Source of the DNA: Tannerella sp.
Lineage (GTDB): Bacteria > Bacteroidota > Bacteroidia > Bacteroidales > Tannerellaceae
Length of the DNA: 7,757 nucleotides
Reading direction: 5' to 3'
NCBI GenBank assembly: GCA_031263835.1
Contig: JAISEZ010000113.1
Coordinates: 1 to 7,757, forward strand
Shown here: positions 7,463-7,757 of the stretch, in pieces
Layout: the number at the start of each line of letters is the position of its first letter
Numbering within the stretch: the first letter of the stretch is position 1
The notes under the pieces: model-generated
What the model was told of the DNA's origin: nothing
The model's database searches: none
The model's input: the letters and a program-made list of their open reading frames with translations, nothing else
Position numbers and translations under genes: made by a program

Positions 7463-7512
7463 ATGCGCGCATTTCCGGAACCGGGAATGCGCGCATTCAT
7501 TTATCCTGTTTT
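7463..7512 (+). terminator. Probable terminator of the susC-susD operon
   Basis: The arms 7463-7476 and 7483-7496 form a 14-bp stem with one wobble (T7474/G7485) around the loop GGAACC. The outer part, ATGCGCGCAT, is itself a palindrome. A T-rich stretch (TCATTTATCCTGTTTT, 7497-7512) follows on the plus strand, though its best T run begins 12 bases after the stem. It starts 30 bp after the susD-like stop codon. The stem is strong and the U tract is imperfect, so it may act as a terminator or as a stabilising 3' hairpin. Confidence 0.65.
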
Positions 7513-7534
7513 AAGTGCAGTCTGACGCGCGCAG

Positions 7535-7560
7535 TAGAGACGCGATGCCTCACGTCTCTA
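7535..7560. repeat. REP-like palindrome (TAGAGACG...CGTCTCTA)
   Basis: TAGAGACG (7535-7542) and CGTCTCTA (7553-7560) are perfect inverted arms. Two more pairs (G7544-C7551 and A7545-T7550) extend the stem to 11 positions with one C-A mismatch, which turns into a G-U wobble in minus-strand RNA, and leave a 4-nt loop. Intergenic palindromes built on GTAGAGACG/CGTCTCTAC are, to my knowledge, frequent in Bacteroidota genomes. It lies between the operon terminator and the 21-bp tandem repeat. Confidence 0.55.
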
Positions 7561-7566
7561 TACGCT

Positions 7567-7640
7567 CCCCAAATCATTTATAGACTTCCCTAAATCATTT
7601 TCGGACTTCCCCAAATCATTTATGGACTTCCATAAATCAT
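7567..7640. repeat. 21-bp tandem repeat, 3.5 copies
   Basis: Copies are 7567-7587, 7588-7608, 7609-7629 and a partial 7630-7640. The consensus is CCCCAAATCATTTATGGACT plus one T, and copies differ at only a few positions (for example CCCT for CCCC and TTTTCGG for TTTATGG). The period is two turns of B-DNA. The array lies about 130 bp after the susD-like gene and is otherwise gene-free on the plus strand. I see no CRISPR features: there are no unique spacers. Confidence 0.9.
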
Positions 7641-7757
7641 GCGAATCGGCAGTTAAACGGGCAGACGCCGGATGGCGTCTTACATGGATAACCCCGTGCA
7701 AGCGTAGTGCAGTTCCGGCTGTCGGGTGCGGCCTGTCCCCCGAGCTGCGCCTGCGGC
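7641..7757. other. Right-hand intergenic tail with a small hairpin
   Basis: No complete gene is visible. AGACGCC (7663-7669) and GGCGTCT (7674-7680) form a perfect 7-bp stem with a GGAT loop. No T run follows on either strand, so it is not a convincing terminator. The remainder is GC-rich and shows nothing else that I can support apart from the doubtful minus-strand open frame that crosses it. Confidence 0.3.

Larger units (their letters stand above)
7558..7757 (-). other. Doubtful minus-strand open frame running off the right edge
   Basis: A minus-strand frame is open from the edge to TAG at 7560-7558, 65 complete codons with no start in the window. Its last third reads the 21-bp repeat as a seven-residue repeat, GKS(I/E)NDL, three times, ending DLGSV. 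The earlier part is rich in Arg, His and Pro, as is usual for translated GC-rich noncoding DNA. No domain is recognised. It could be the tail of a real gene, but a repeat whose length is a multiple of three keeps a frame open by itself. Confidence 0.18.

Noticed and set aside
7567..7640. Possible CRISPR array
   Set aside because: The units abut one another with no unique spacers, and the 21-bp period is too short for repeat plus spacer.

Overview
The window looks like part of a Bacteroidales (Bacteroidota) genome. It carries an anti-sigma factor of the FecR type, a SusC/RagA-type TonB-dependent transporter with an N-terminal STN signalling domain, and a SusD-like surface lipoprotein, in the order typical of a nutrient-uptake locus controlled by an ECF sigma/anti-sigma pair. 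The genes are GC-rich for the order, roughly half G+C by eye, which would fit a lineage such as Alistipes or another higher-GC family. This is an impression and not a placement.

Layout. Positions 1-546 hold no complete gene: possibly the last codons of an upstream gene, a stretch rich in short inverted repeats, a 42-bp tandem repeat of about 2.4 copies, and an A/T hairpin. The anti-sigma gene (547-1737, +) follows. A 194-bp gap (1738-1931) then carries minus-strand signals: a Bacteroides-type -7 box and, about 50 bp downstream of it, a hairpin followed by eight U. Together they predict an antisense RNA of about 80 nt lying in the susC leader. The susC-like gene (1932-5612, +) and susD-like gene (5652-7433, +) are 39 bp apart and surely cotranscribed. 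A long GC-rich hairpin at 7463-7496 probably ends the operon. The right flank (7497-7757) has a REP-like palindrome, a 21-bp tandem repeat of 3.5 copies, a small hairpin and a doubtful minus-strand open frame that runs off the edge.

How it should work. The SusC-like barrel and the SusD-like lipoprotein would form an outer-membrane import complex for an unknown ligand. The STN domain of SusC would report transport to the periplasmic part of the FecR-like protein, which would free an ECF sigma factor to transcribe susC-susD. No sigma factor gene, glycoside hydrolase or peptidase is visible here, so the substrate cannot be read from the window. The most interesting item is the predicted antisense RNA between the anti-sigma gene and susC. 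Its position matches the cis-antisense RNAs described for sigma/anti-sigma-controlled polysaccharide loci of Bacteroides (DonS of B. fragilis). The protein-coding system is otherwise of a well-known kind.
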